Origin: Roseiarcus sp963774195
GTDB lineage: Bacteria > Pseudomonadota > Alphaproteobacteria > Rhizobiales > Beijerinckiaceae
Assembly (NCBI GenBank): GCA_963774195.1
Contig: CAVZDY010000004.1
Coordinates: 682,001-746,000 of the forward strand
Direction of reading: 5' to 3'
DNA length: 64,000 nt
Positions within the stretch are counted from its first letter, which is position 1, and every line of letters starts with the position of its first letter. Under the pieces are notes generated by a model, which was not told the DNA's origin, did not search any database, and saw only the letters and a list, made by a program, of their open reading frames with translations. The translations under genes and the position numbers were made by a program. Below, in pieces: positions 1-7,600 of this stretch.

Positions 1-278
1 AACGGCAAGCTGACGATCGTGCCGGCAACCGCGACCGGCGCCGTGATGATGGTAGCGGGCCCATCATGGAAAGCGTCGGGAGCGGCGGCGACCGGCTCGC
101 GATAGGCGCGCTGTCTCACTATCAGATCGTTGTTGTGGACCGGGGAATGGGTCCGGTGGACGATTCGGTGGTGGATATCACGGTACTGCTCCGCCGCAGC
201 CGCCGGCAGGCTATAGGCCCCGGCAACAAGTGCCGCGCCTGTGACGGCCTGGGCCAGTTTCGATATACGGGTCTGCAT
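1..278 (-). CDS. Partial small exported protein, C-terminus outside window
   Basis: A reading frame on the minus strand starts with ATG at 278 and runs off the left edge (92 codons visible). A GGAGG ribosome-binding site lies about 8 bases upstream of the ATG and decides the start. The product begins with a basic residue region, a hydrophobic stretch and an Ala-rich end typical of a Sec signal peptide, with cleavage likely near residue 28. The mature part has many His, Arg and Val residues. I do not recognise the family. It is probably periplasmic or secreted. Confidence 0.6.
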   Translation of the reverse strand, partial: MQTRISKLAQAVTGAALVAGAYSLPAAAAEQYRDIHHRIVHRTHSPVHNNDLIVRQRAYREPVAAAPDAFHDGPATIITAPVAVAGTIVSLP

Positions 279-821
279 TCCTATTGCCTCCATAGGTGAC
301 GACCGCGGCTTAGGTTTTTTTGCAGGCCCAACACCGACGCTCGACGTGTTCGGTCCTAGCGTGAGCCAGCTTCACGCGAAAGGATCGGAATGTACCTAGT
401 CGGCGGGCGCTATGATCGGGGCGGTCGCGGAGTCGCTCCGCCGGCCTTCTTGCAATTGTCACATATTGTTGTCGCCCGATCGACGCCCGTACGGCGTCAT
501 AGTTGCTGACGAGCGTGCCGGATCGCCCTTGCCGCGAACCCGGAAACAAACGCTTGACCTGTCTTATATTAATCGCGCTGACCGTCGTCATGGCTGCGCC
601 GTTCTTGGTGAAGCTCGCCATACACGAAGACGAAGACGAAGACGAAAAGGTACGGCACCACAGGGGGCTATTGCCATGAGCCAAACATTCAATGTCGGGC
701 GGCCAATTGCCGGTCGGTATCGCGCATCGCGCGGGCAGCCTCGCGGATCGCCTGCGGGGCTTTGGTGACGCTGTAGAGGTTGCCCATGCGCGGACGCTAG
801 CGCGGGACGGGCGACGCATTT
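279..821. other. Region without a convincing gene
   Basis: Frames on both strands here overlap one another and have no good start signals or protein-like composition. A short (gaagac)n run lies near 617-648; in one frame, starting at 590, it would encode a 29-residue peptide with an EDEDEDE tract, but nothing supports expression. Confidence 0.4.
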
Positions 822-836
822 GTTCTTTCTTTGTTC
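822..836. promoter_or_regulatory. LexA (SOS) box
   Basis: The sequence is GTTC, seven bases, GTTC, which is the established LexA operator of alphaproteobacteria. It ends 24 bases before the ATG at 861. A second exact match lies before the small gene at 13465. Confidence 0.7.
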
Positions 837-860
837 CCATTCCTCGGCTATCGTTCCGCC

Positions 861-1088
861 ATGTCCGACGCGGCCGACCTTCGACCCGCTTCGCCGCACG
901 ACCTTGCCGATGCGCTCGCCTACGCCTTGAGATTTCAGCGGGGAAAGCGCGTCCGCAGCGCCGACGACCTGATGGCGCAAATCACGGCCGAGCGGCTTGT
1001 CGAGTATCTAGCCGCCGCGGGCTTCGTCATCATGCAGAAGCCGCCAGCGGATGGCGCGAGGGCGCTGGGGCGCGGGCATAAGGGATAG
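861..1088 (+). CDS. Small conserved hypothetical protein, probable SOS gene
   Basis: This is a 75-residue soluble protein. The ATG at 861 was preferred over an upstream in-frame start because the upstream one overlaps the LexA box at 822-836. The middle reads like a short helical domain (DLADALAYALRF, then DDLMAQITAERLVEYL). I recall similar short proteins in Rhizobiales genomes, but no function is known to me. Its placement behind a LexA box suggests induction by DNA damage. The next gene follows after 15 bases and may be cotranscribed. Confidence 0.65.
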   Translation: MSDAADLRPASPHDLADALAYALRFQRGKRVRSADDLMAQITAERLVEYLAAAGFVIMQKPPADGARALGRGHKG

Positions 1089-1103
1089 GGGGCGCGCGGG
1101 GCT

Positions 1104-1346
1104 ATGGACGTGACCTACTATGTCGCCGTCCCATTCGATCGCGATCCTGACGGCGACCTGAAGCCAGGCGAGCCGCGCGAATTGCCAACGGCGCGCGCGG
1201 CAGAACGGTGCGCCCGCAGCCTATCGTTCCAGCATGATGGCGTTGTTGCATTCTCGCGCACTGGCGACCCCTCGATCGGCGAATTCCATGACGCAGTTGT
1301 TCTGGCGCAGTTTGGGGCGGTCGATTTGGATGCGCTTAGCATTTGA
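1104..1346 (+). CDS. Small conserved hypothetical protein
   Basis: An 80-residue protein starting MDVTYYVAVPF and containing VVAFSRTGDPSIGEFHDAVVL. This pattern is familiar from short alphaproteobacterial proteins of unknown role. It follows the probable SOS gene at 861 by 15 bases on the same strand, so the two may form one transcript. No membrane segment or signal peptide is visible. Confidence 0.65.
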   Translation: MDVTYYVAVPFDRDPDGDLKPGEPRELPTARAAERCARSLSFQHDGVVAFSRTGDPSIGEFHDAVVLAQFGAVDLDALSI

Positions 1347-1453
1347 CCGGGGCTCCAATAACCGCCGCCCGGCTGACCGCGGGACAGGCCTTCATGCTCC
1401 GTAGGAGGCGACTGCGCTAGGCGCAAAATTGCGCCCAGAACGACCCGGTCCCG

Positions 1454-1657
1454 CTATTCGTCGTCGTCGCTCTTGCGGTCGCGATGCCCATCAGAAGCGT
1501 CTTGATCCCACTTTGGATTTCCGAGGGTCGAGTTGAGCGGCATGTCGTTCCGCTTCATTGCCTCCTCGATCCGTTCCTTCAGGTCTTCGGATGCCTTGGC
1601 GAGTTCCGCCACCGATTTCGACTTTTCGTCTGTAGTTGGCGTGGTGAATTCGGGCAT
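1454..1657 (-). CDS. Small acidic-tailed hypothetical protein
   Basis: This is a 67-residue, highly charged protein. I chose the ATG at 1657 because GAGGAGG lies 5 to 6 bases upstream; a longer in-frame start at 1741 lacks such a site. The sequence has a helical, Lys/Glu-rich centre (ELAKASEDLKERIEEAM) and ends in Lys-Ser-Asp-Asp-Asp-Glu. No family is recognised. Confidence 0.5.
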   Translation of the reverse strand: MPEFTTPTTDEKSKSVAELAKASEDLKERIEEAMKRNDMPLNSTLGNPKWDQDASDGHRDRKSDDDE

Positions 1658-1762
1658 CGCGCCCTCCTCAGGGGTGTCTGCTTCGCCGATGGCAAGTACA
1701 TGGCCAACCGGCGAAACCCCATCCCGGTTCCGATGTGGCACGATGCGGCGACATGCGCTCGC

Positions 1763-1972
1763 TCAGAAAAAATGGCGCCGAGGGGACGCACCCTCGATGG
1801 TCTCGTCCGCGAAAAGACCCATAATGACGTCGGCATCTATGGTGGCGCCGCCCGCGACGTTGTGGGACACCGCCGCGCATGGCGACGTTAAGGTCAACCC
1901 GTCACAACAAACGGTTGAATTCGCAAATTCCAAGAACCGCAGGTTGACGCGCCCATCGATGCAGGATACCAA
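1763..1972 (-). CDS. Possible small ORF
   Basis: A 69-residue frame with a plausible amino-acid mix (GGATIDADVIMGLFADETIEG). There is no clear ribosome-binding site and no recognised family. It lies between two better supported genes and may be spurious. Confidence 0.2.
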   Translation of the reverse strand: MVSCIDGRVNLRFLEFANSTVCCDGLTLTSPCAAVSHNVAGGATIDADVIMGLFADETIEGASPRRHFF

Positions 1973-2119
1973 TATGCCTGTCGATATTTGTTAGCTGAGC
2001 TTGGTTATCGCGCGTTTGGCGCCGCGCCCTGAACGAACCTTTCCTTCAAAATCGTCACCACCACAATCGGCAGCGCTCTCGCGTTGCCGCTGTTCAGTAT
2101 TGCTATGGAAGGGTTCATC

Positions 2120-2329
2120 ATGACCACTGGCACAGTTAAATGGTTCAATCCCACCAAGGGCTTCGGTTTCATTCAGCCTGATGACGGCGGCGCCGACGCC
2201 TTCGTCCACATCTCTGCCGTCGAGCGCGCCGGAATGCGCGCAATCGTCGAAGGCCAGAAGATCGGCTTCGAAATGGAGCGCGACCGCAAGTCGGGCAAAA
2301 TGTCTGCCTGCAACCTACAGGCCGTCTGA
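2120..2329 (+). CDS. cspA: Cold-shock domain protein
   Basis: A 69-residue single cold-shock domain that binds single-stranded RNA and DNA in the cytoplasm as an RNA chaperone. Both RNA-binding motifs are present: RNP1 as KGFGFI and RNP2 as AFVHIS, after the family start GTVKWFN. The ATG at 2120 is preceded by GGAAGGG. The length is standard. The gene is followed by a strong intrinsic terminator at 2392-2419. The leader upstream (about 1990-2119) has no gene and could hold the long 5' UTR common in csp genes. Confidence 0.92.
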   Translation: MTTGTVKWFNPTKGFGFIQPDDGGADAFVHISAVERAGMRAIVEGQKIGFEMERDRKSGKMSACNLQAV

Positions 2330-2334
2330 TCGTT

Positions 2335-2700
2335 TCAGCTTTCCTTTGACCACGGATGTACTGGCACTGTTGAAAGCATGAGACCAAGAGAGGTCAGGCA
2401 AAACTGCCTGGCCTTTTTTATGTGCGGCCGAGCGACCTGTTTTGCGTCGCGCGCGAGGTCTGCGGGCGCCCCTCCTCTGCCCGGGTAGTCGCCGAGGGCT
2501 TTCCGGGCGCCGGCGACCGGGACACCTTTTCTGATCGCGTCCGCCTGCTCAGCAATCCGTACATCACGCTCCAGCGCGGACAGATCCGCCCGATGCAGGG
2601 TCTCCGCAATCTCCCACATGCTCGCTTCGTCGTCGGTCGTTCGCGAATCCGGGCTCGCTCGCTGGTCGGTTTTTTGGTTGTCCATTGCGGCTATGGCCAT
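2335..2700 (-). CDS. Possible hypothetical protein, overlaps terminator
   Basis: From an ATG at 2700, with AAGGCGAG just upstream, a 121-residue frame reads in part MWEIAETLHRADLSALERDV and is plausible for a charged helical protein. Its 3' end runs through the csp terminator hairpin, which is unusual and lowers confidence. The longer frame, up to 2946, passes through a dispersed repeat and is unlikely to be the true start. Confidence 0.35.
   Translation of the reverse strand: MAIAAMDNQKTDQRASPDSRTTDDEASMWEIAETLHRADLSALERDVRIAEQADAIRKGVPVAGARKALGDYPGRGGAPADLARDAKQVARPHIKKARQFCLTSLGLMLSTVPVHPWSKES
2392..2419 (+). terminator. Rho-independent terminator after csp gene
   Basis: An 8-bp stem, GGTCAGGC (2392-2399) with GCCTGGCC (2406-2413), one G-T pair, and a 6-base loop are followed by six T residues (2414-2419). 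It lies 62 bases after the csp stop codon. Confidence 0.8.
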
Positions 2701-2763
2701 ATGCTCGCCTTGCAGCCGGGCAACTGCCGCCGAGGCAGGCTGGCGACCCTTCGAGGTTCCGGC

Positions 2764-2910
2764 CTCCGGCGCGAATCCTGCCGCGATCCCGGTTGCGTGT
2801 GCCGCGGCCTGGGGTCCGTACGCTGATCGGCGATTGGCCCGCTTCGCAAGATATTGACTTCGTTCCGTTCCGTTTCGGCAGGCGGGGTCAACTTTCGAGT
2901 CTGATTCACA
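2764..2910 (-). repeat. Dispersed repeat, copy 1
   Basis: Read on the minus strand, this segment closely matches 38651-38790 on the plus strand, including the core CGAAAGTTGACCC, the stretch coding ILR-x-x-PIAD and the block GGACCCCAGGCCG. A shorter related stretch lies at about 43070-43145 (minus strand). The family looks derived from an insertion-sequence end. Confidence 0.6.
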
Positions 2911-2942
2911 TCGATCATGCTTTATCCGCCCTGACCCGCCGT

Positions 2943-3449
2943 TCAACTTCGCCGGTCTCGACCGGAGTCGCCTCGGTCAGCCTTTTGGTAATGGTCGACC
3001 GGACTGATGCTGATGCTCTCGATGTTGCATCGAATGAGCCCGAATGCTCCAGCGCAGGGTTCGAGGACGATCTCGTGATCGCCGATGACGAGGCCGATGC
3101 CGTAAAGGCTGGGATGGACGTCCACGACCTGACTGCGCCGCAGTGTCAGGCCGCCGATCACATTCTGATGACCGAAACCGTCGAGGTGAACATCCACCAT
3201 GTCGCGCAGGATGAAGGTGAACACGGCGTGCTTTCCGGACGACGAGGCGACTTGGCCGCCAACGTAGGTCATCGCCGAAATGCGAAGAACGCTCGGTCCA
3301 TTGCGAATGAGACGAAGCTCCAGAACCTCCCCGTCGCCAAAGTGAGGCCGCCCCTCAAGCCATTCGATAACCTCCGCGCCTCCGGGAAGCTCGTGGAGGA
3401 TCGCGATGGTGTGTTCGAGGCCGCTGAATTCTGGCTTTTCGTCAGTCAT
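2943..3449 (-). CDS. Imm50-like immunity-type protein
   Basis: A 168-residue protein starting at ATG 3449 (MTDEKPEFSG); an upstream in-frame ATG at 3533 would add 28 residues that look unlike the family. The segment WLEGRPHFGDGEVLELRL, then DMVDVHLDGFGHQNVIGGL, resembles the immunity protein 50 family, which I recall only from memory. Such proteins neutralise polymorphic toxins or occur as orphans. No toxin gene lies beside it. The same-strand neighbours at 3755 and 4016 may form a loose cluster of small genes. Confidence 0.55.
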   Translation of the reverse strand: MTDEKPEFSGLEHTIAILHELPGGAEVIEWLEGRPHFGDGEVLELRLIRNGPSVLRISAMTYVGGQVASSSGKHAVFTFILRDMVDVHLDGFGHQNVIGGLTLRRSQVVDVHPSLYGIGLVIGDHEIVLEPCAGAFGLIRCNIESISISPVDHYQKADRGDSGRDRRS

Positions 3450-3754
3450 GGGGAAAACCCTTCGGCCAAAATAAAGCGCACCGTCGCGCTCCGCAGAATA
3501 GAAATCAACATCGCGATCTCTAAGCAATCGCATCCTCTCTCAAAACCCCTTCATTTCTGGCCCAAAATGGCCGTTTCAAATATCTTGCAGACCGTGCGAA
3601 ACTCGCGATCTGCGCGAATACGGTCGATCAGAACGCAGATTCTCGTGTCCCAATCGAATTTTGAACGGCCAGAGGCCTCCAAAATCGAGGCCAAGGTTCG
3701 AGCGAACGTGAGACCGAGCAAGTTTTCGCACAGTCGGCTTGAATTTTGCACCGC

Positions 3755-3979
3755 TCACGGTTGCCGTAGCCAAGAGATCGTGGCGCGCGCCTCGGCCTCT
3801 GCTCCGGCAGCGCTCGCGAAAAGACCGGATTGGGGATATCCGTCTTGCCATGCGTGTGGCGCGTCATCCCACTCAGCAAACCAATCCTCGCGATAAAAAA
3901 ACAGCCCGTCGTCTCCTTGACAGACCGTCAGGCGGCGCTTGCCATTAGGGCTTGTGATCTGTTCGGCAGTCTCTACCAT
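3755..3979 (-). CDS. Small conserved hypothetical protein
   Basis: A 74-residue protein with the pattern KRRLTVCQGDDGLFFYREDW, then SGLFASAAGAEAEARATISWL. This layout (a two-strand hairpin, then an Ala/Glu-rich helix ending in WLR) is common among short alphaproteobacterial proteins of unknown function. AGAGG lies 7 bases before the ATG at 3979. Confidence 0.6.
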   Translation of the reverse strand: MVETAEQITSPNGKRRLTVCQGDDGLFFYREDWFAEWDDAPHAWQDGYPQSGLFASAAGAEAEARATISWLRQP

Positions 3980-4015
3980 GTCAGACCTCTTGTGAGATCA
4001 TGATTGATCACACCG

Positions 4016-4372
4016 TCATTGCGAAATTGTTGATTTCTTGTCCGGGAGTTTGATCCCAGGATTTAGGATGAGCTTTGCGATTCCAGATATGCCTGAATAG
4101 CGCTTAACTGTCGCCTCGGCCCGCGCCCGTGTCGTCGACCTGACACCAAGGCCCATATGTTCGCTTGCGGCCCACACCAAGTAGTCGACGGCTTGCGTCA
4201 CTGACCAATCGGGCCGTAGCTCGCAGGCAACCCGCAACAGATAGCCATCGTATTCGCCGGCAAAAGGCTGGTGATCCCAGTGTTCCCCCTTCCCTAGGAG
4301 ACCAATTGGGTCCCACACGGCCCAGCCTATGTCGCGAAGCCTTGGAAGCTTCAGAGGTGGATGACCGGACAT
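4016..4372 (-). CDS. Conserved hypothetical protein
   Basis: A 118-residue protein. I chose ATG 4372 (MSGHPPLKLPRLRDIGW) over the in-frame ATG at 4426 because family members I recall begin near LPxLRDIGWxxWDPIGL. The centre contains FAGEYDGYLLRVACELR and a conserved AASEHMGLG, typical of a small family often seen near mobile elements. No catalytic motif is evident. Confidence 0.6.
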   Translation of the reverse strand: MSGHPPLKLPRLRDIGWAVWDPIGLLGKGEHWDHQPFAGEYDGYLLRVACELRPDWSVTQAVDYLVWAASEHMGLGVRSTTRARAEATVKRYSGISGIAKLILNPGIKLPDKKSTISQ

Positions 4373-4861
4373 CGGAAATACCCCTATTATTTGCCCTAGA
4401 CGGGAGACGTTGATGGGAAAGACCACAATCGATCAACTGGAGGGCGGCGCGGCGCTGTGCGCTTGGTTCGAAGGTGTATGACCGAGGCGTTTTCGCACAG
4501 TCTGCTTGATGTTTGGACGCGGCGAACGTCTCCTAAGGGTCGATAGCGCCTGTTCGCCCCGCGTCCGCAACTTCGCAGTTGGGGGGAAAGCGGTCGTTCG
4601 CGATGTATCCAGATGGCGGCCTTCGCTCGTAGAGCATGCCGCAAGACGGCTCAAATCGCAGGCTTCAAACTTGGCGTAATGCTGATTTGCGGACAGCCTC
4701 GCCGCCGCCTTGACAGATCGGCTCGCTTTGATTGATTTGGAGGCCTGGGGAAGCGATCTCCTCACGAGGCGACATGCCGAAGTATCGCATCCACTCTATC
4801 GACCGCGCTTCCCGCCGCCACAATTCCCGGCGGCGATATTGCGCGGTCTTGGGGAATCGCG
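4373..4861. other. Gap with repeat and IS-end-like sequence
   Basis: No supported gene. TTTTCGCACAGTCTGCTTGA near 4490 resembles TTTTCGCACAGTCGGCTTGA near 3723, so both may be remnants of the same insertion end. The 62-bp exact repeat lies at 4537-4598. Confidence 0.5.
4537..4598 (+). repeat. 62-bp exact repeat, copy 1
   Basis: This segment, from GGGTCGATAGCG to AAGCGGTCGTT, is identical to 7463-7524 in the same orientation. The pair brackets the cytochrome-ChrB genes. The internal motif CAACTTCGCAGTTGGGGGG suggests a REP-like dispersed element. Confidence 0.85.
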
Positions 4862-6496
4862 ATGCGAAAAGGGATCGTCATTGGTGTTCTCGCGCTGGCC
4901 GTCGCCGTCACGATCGGGGGCCTGCTGTTTCGTTTCGCGCTGCCGGGCCTCTCAAGCGCCCGCCCCGCGCCACCGGCGATCGAGATCGCAACCGCCACAT
5001 GGCTGCTCGTGCATAGCGTCCCGCCGGCTGACGCGGCGCGATCCAACCCACTGCAACCCAACGAGGCCGGGCTCGCGGCCGGCGCGGGGCTTTTCCAGCA
5101 GAATTGCGCCGTCTGCCACGGCTTCGACGGCGGGGGACGAACCACGGTCGGCTCGAACGTCTACCCGCGCGCGCCTGCGCTGCGGCAGGCTCTCCCCGCG
5201 CTGACGGACGGACAGATCTTCACGTTCGTGCATGACGGCATTCGCAATACGGCGATGCCGGCCTGGAATTTGCCCGATCAGCAAATCTGGCAAATCATTC
5301 TGTTCCTGCGCCACTTGCCGCCAACCGCCGCGCCGCCCTCGGAGGCGCTGGCCGCTAAGCCCGGTTCGCACTATGTCGGCTCCGCCGCTTGCCAATCGTG
5401 TCACGCGGAAATCTACGCCCGCTGGCAAAAGACTCGCATGGCCAACGTCGTGCGCGACCCGCGCGATCATCCCGACGCTATCATCCCGGATTTTTCCAAG
5501 CCCGACCCCCTGCTCACGTTCACCAAGGACGACATTGCGTTCGTCTACGGCAGCCGCTGGAAGCAGCGTTATTTCACCCGTCGAGGAGACGACTACTTTC
5601 CGCTGCCGGCGCAATGGGACATCACCAATCACCGTTGGCTCAAATATCACGTCCCGCTAAACGCCGACTGGTGGGCGCCGCTCTACCCCGACGATAACAT
5701 GCAGCGCCCGACCGGCCCTCTCTGCGACGGCTGCCATTCGGTCAACTACGACATCAACACCAAAACCGTGACGGAGTGGAACGTCGGCTGCGAGAGCTGT
5801 CACGGCGCGGGCGGCGATCACATCGCAAATCCGACCCGAGCCACCATCGTCAATCCGGCGCGGCTCGACTATGTCGCGGCGAATGACACCTGCATCCGCT
5901 GCCACTCGCAGGGCCGTCCCCCGATGAACCCGATCGGCGGCAAATATTACGACTGGCCGGTCGGGTTTCACATGGGCTTGCAACTGTCCGACTTCTGGGC
6001 GCTCGAAGAGCGCAAACCCGGTGAGACGAGCTTCACGCAGTTCTCCGACGGCACGTCGCACAAGAACCGCATGCAGGGCAACGATTTCGTCCAGAGCTTA
6101 ATGTACACGCGCGGCGTGGCCTGCTTTTCCTGCCATGAGCCGCACGGCAGCGACAATGTCGCGATGCTGCGCGCGAATGGAAACTCCCTATGCCTGACCT
6201 GCCACGGCCCGAATACCCAGACCGGCCCGCTCACTGCGACTATCGAAGCGCACACGCATCACAAGGCCGACAGCGCGGGCAGTCAGTGCGTTTCGTGCCA
6301 CATGCCGGCGATTGAGGAGACGCTGCCGGACGTCAAGGTTCATGCGCACACATTTCGGTTTATCACCCCTGCCGACACGCAGGCGCTCAAGATTCCCAAC
6401 GCCTGCAATCTGTGCCATGCCGACAAGACCACGATCTGGGCCGCCGAAGCGCTGAAAGGCTGGAAGGAACGTTCGCCCTGGCGGATGGAGAATTAG
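4862..6496 (+). CDS. Nine-haem cytochrome c, fusion of class I and multihaem domains
   Basis: A 544-residue exported electron-transfer protein. Residues 5-27 form a hydrophobic anchor or signal. Residues about 70-155 are a class I cytochrome c domain with CAVCH (82-86) and a probable Met ligand in AMPAWN (Met 132). The rest carries eight more CxxCH motifs: CQSCH, CDGCH, CESCH, CIRCH, CFSCH, CLTCH, CVSCH and CNLCH, in the style of cytochrome c554-type multihaem proteins. It is therefore expected to work in the periplasm. The electron acceptor is unknown. The ChrB-type gene starts 31 bases downstream and is likely cotranscribed, hinting at a role in oxyanion or metal stress, which is an inference. 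Confidence 0.85.
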   Translation: MRKGIVIGVLALAVAVTIGGLLFRFALPGLSSARPAPPAIEIATATWLLVHSVPPADAARSNPLQPNEAGLAAGAGLFQQNCAVCHGFDGGGRTTVGSNVYPRAPALRQALPALTDGQIFTFVHDGIRNTAMPAWNLPDQQIWQIILFLRHLPPTAAPPSEALAAKPGSHYVGSAACQSCHAEIYARWQKTRMANVVRDPRDHPDAIIPDFSKPDPLLTFTKDDIAFVYGSRWKQRYFTRRGDDYFPLPAQWDITNHRWLKYHVPLNADWWAPLYPDDNMQRPTGPLCDGCHSVNYDINTKTVTEWNVGCESCHGAGGDHIANPTRATIVNPARLDYVAANDTCIRCHSQGRPPMNPIGGKYYDWPVGFHMGLQLSDFWALEERKPGETSFTQFSDGTSHKNRMQGNDFVQSLMYTRGVACFSCHEPHGSDNVAMLRANGNSLCLTCHGPNTQTGPLTATIEAHTHHKADSAGSQCVSCHMPAIEETLPDVKVHAHTFRFITPADTQALKIPNACNLCHADKTTIWAAEALKGWKERSPWRMEN

Positions 6497-6527
6497 CGCG
6501 ATGCACCGACGCTGCGCGGGGCCCTGA

Positions 6528-7343
6528 ATGTCCTCGATCAATTCGATATCGCGCGACCGGCTCGCGCGTCTGATCGGCACGCCCAGGCGCCCGGCGCTTA
6601 TTGACGTGCGACCTGACGAGGAGTTCGCCGCCGATCCGCGCCTTGTGCCGGGTTCCATGCGCCGCGCCTTTGACGCAGCATTCGATTGGGCGGCTGAGCT
6701 TCGCGGCCGGCCGGCGGTGGTGATCTGCCGGGACGGCCTTCAGCTCAGCGCAGGCGTGGCCGCGCTCCTGCGCGATGCGGGCGTATCCGCCGAGACCTTG
6801 GAGGATGGTTTTGCGGGATGGAGCAAGAGTGGGCTGCCGTGCGTCCCGACAACCAAGCTGCCCCGGCGCAACCCCCAGGGTCGAACCCTCTGGGTGACGC
6901 GCGAGCGCCCGAAAATCGATCGCATCGCCTGCCCCTGGCTGATCCGTCGCTTTGTCGATCCGGCGGCCCTGTTCCTGTTTGTGACGCCCTCCGAAGTCGT
7001 CTCGGTCGCCGAAAAATTCGAAGCGGCTCCCTTCGATATTGAAGGCGTGTTCTGGAGCCATCGCGGCGAACGCTGCACCTTCGATGCGATGGTCGAAGAG
7101 TTCGGACTCGCGACGCCGGCCCTATTGCGGCTGGCGTCGATCGTACGCGCGGCCGACACGGCGCGCCTTGATCTCGTCCCGGAAGCGCCCGGCCTTCTTG
7201 CGGCTTCGCTGGGCCTGTCGCGCATGTATTCCGACGATCTCGAACAGCTCGAAGCCGGGCTGGCGCTTTACGATGCGTTCTATCGCTGGTGCCGCGACGC
7301 GACGAACGAGACGCACGATTGGCCCACCAATAAGAAGGGGTGA
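6528..7343 (+). CDS. chrB: Rhodanese-ChrB chromate resistance protein
   Basis: A 271-residue cytoplasmic protein. Residues about 5-108 form a rhodanese domain with the sulphur-carrying Cys in VVICRDGLQ. Residues about 120-265 match the ChrB C-terminal domain: WVTRERPKIDRIACPWLIRR, the HRGERCTFD segment, ADTARLDL, and SLGLSRMYSDDLEQL. ChrB proteins are chromate-responsive regulators or resistance factors, usually near the ChrA transporter; no chrA lies in this window. The gene follows the multihaem cytochrome by 31 bases. The fusion of the two domains is known in the family. Confidence 0.85.
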   Translation: MSSINSISRDRLARLIGTPRRPALIDVRPDEEFAADPRLVPGSMRRAFDAAFDWAAELRGRPAVVICRDGLQLSAGVAALLRDAGVSAETLEDGFAGWSKSGLPCVPTTKLPRRNPQGRTLWVTRERPKIDRIACPWLIRRFVDPAALFLFVTPSEVVSVAEKFEAAPFDIEGVFWSHRGERCTFDAMVEEFGLATPALLRLASIVRAADTARLDLVPEAPGLLAASLGLSRMYSDDLEQLEAGLALYDAFYRWCRDATNETHDWPTNKKG

Positions 7344-7462
7344 GCCTCGTCGCTACGGTCGAGAGCTGCCAACGTCCGCTTCAACATTCCGGTTGCCCAA
7401 AGCCATCGACCCGCTTTCGGCTCCCTCCGGTCATCGACATTCGGCCAAGGAACGTCCGCTTC

Positions 7463-7524
7463 GGGTCGATAGCGCCTGTTCGCCCCGCGTCCGCAACTTC
7501 GCAGTTGGGGGGAAAGCGGTCGTT
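7463..7524 (+). repeat. 62-bp exact repeat, copy 2
   Basis: Identical to 4537-4598. Around it, AACGTCCGCTTC occurs at about 7373 and 7451, and a weaker relic (GATGTCCGCAAAGGGTCGATTCCGG) lies near 9344, so the family is scattered through this part of the window. The stretch 7344-7600 holds no gene. Confidence 0.85.
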
Positions 7525-7600
7525 GGTGCGTACGACCGCCGAAGGCGCAAGTGCGCCAAAACGCAGTGCAACGGGCGGCGCGACTCCGCGAATGCCGGCA

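Noticed and set aside
310..980. Overlapping frames of 118-176 codons on both strands
   Set aside because: They overlap each other and the supported small gene at 861, with Arg/Ser-rich composition and no start signals.
4710..5204. Plus-strand frame of 164 codons before the cytochrome
   Set aside because: It overlaps the cytochrome gene in a wrong frame; the haem motifs fix the correct frame.
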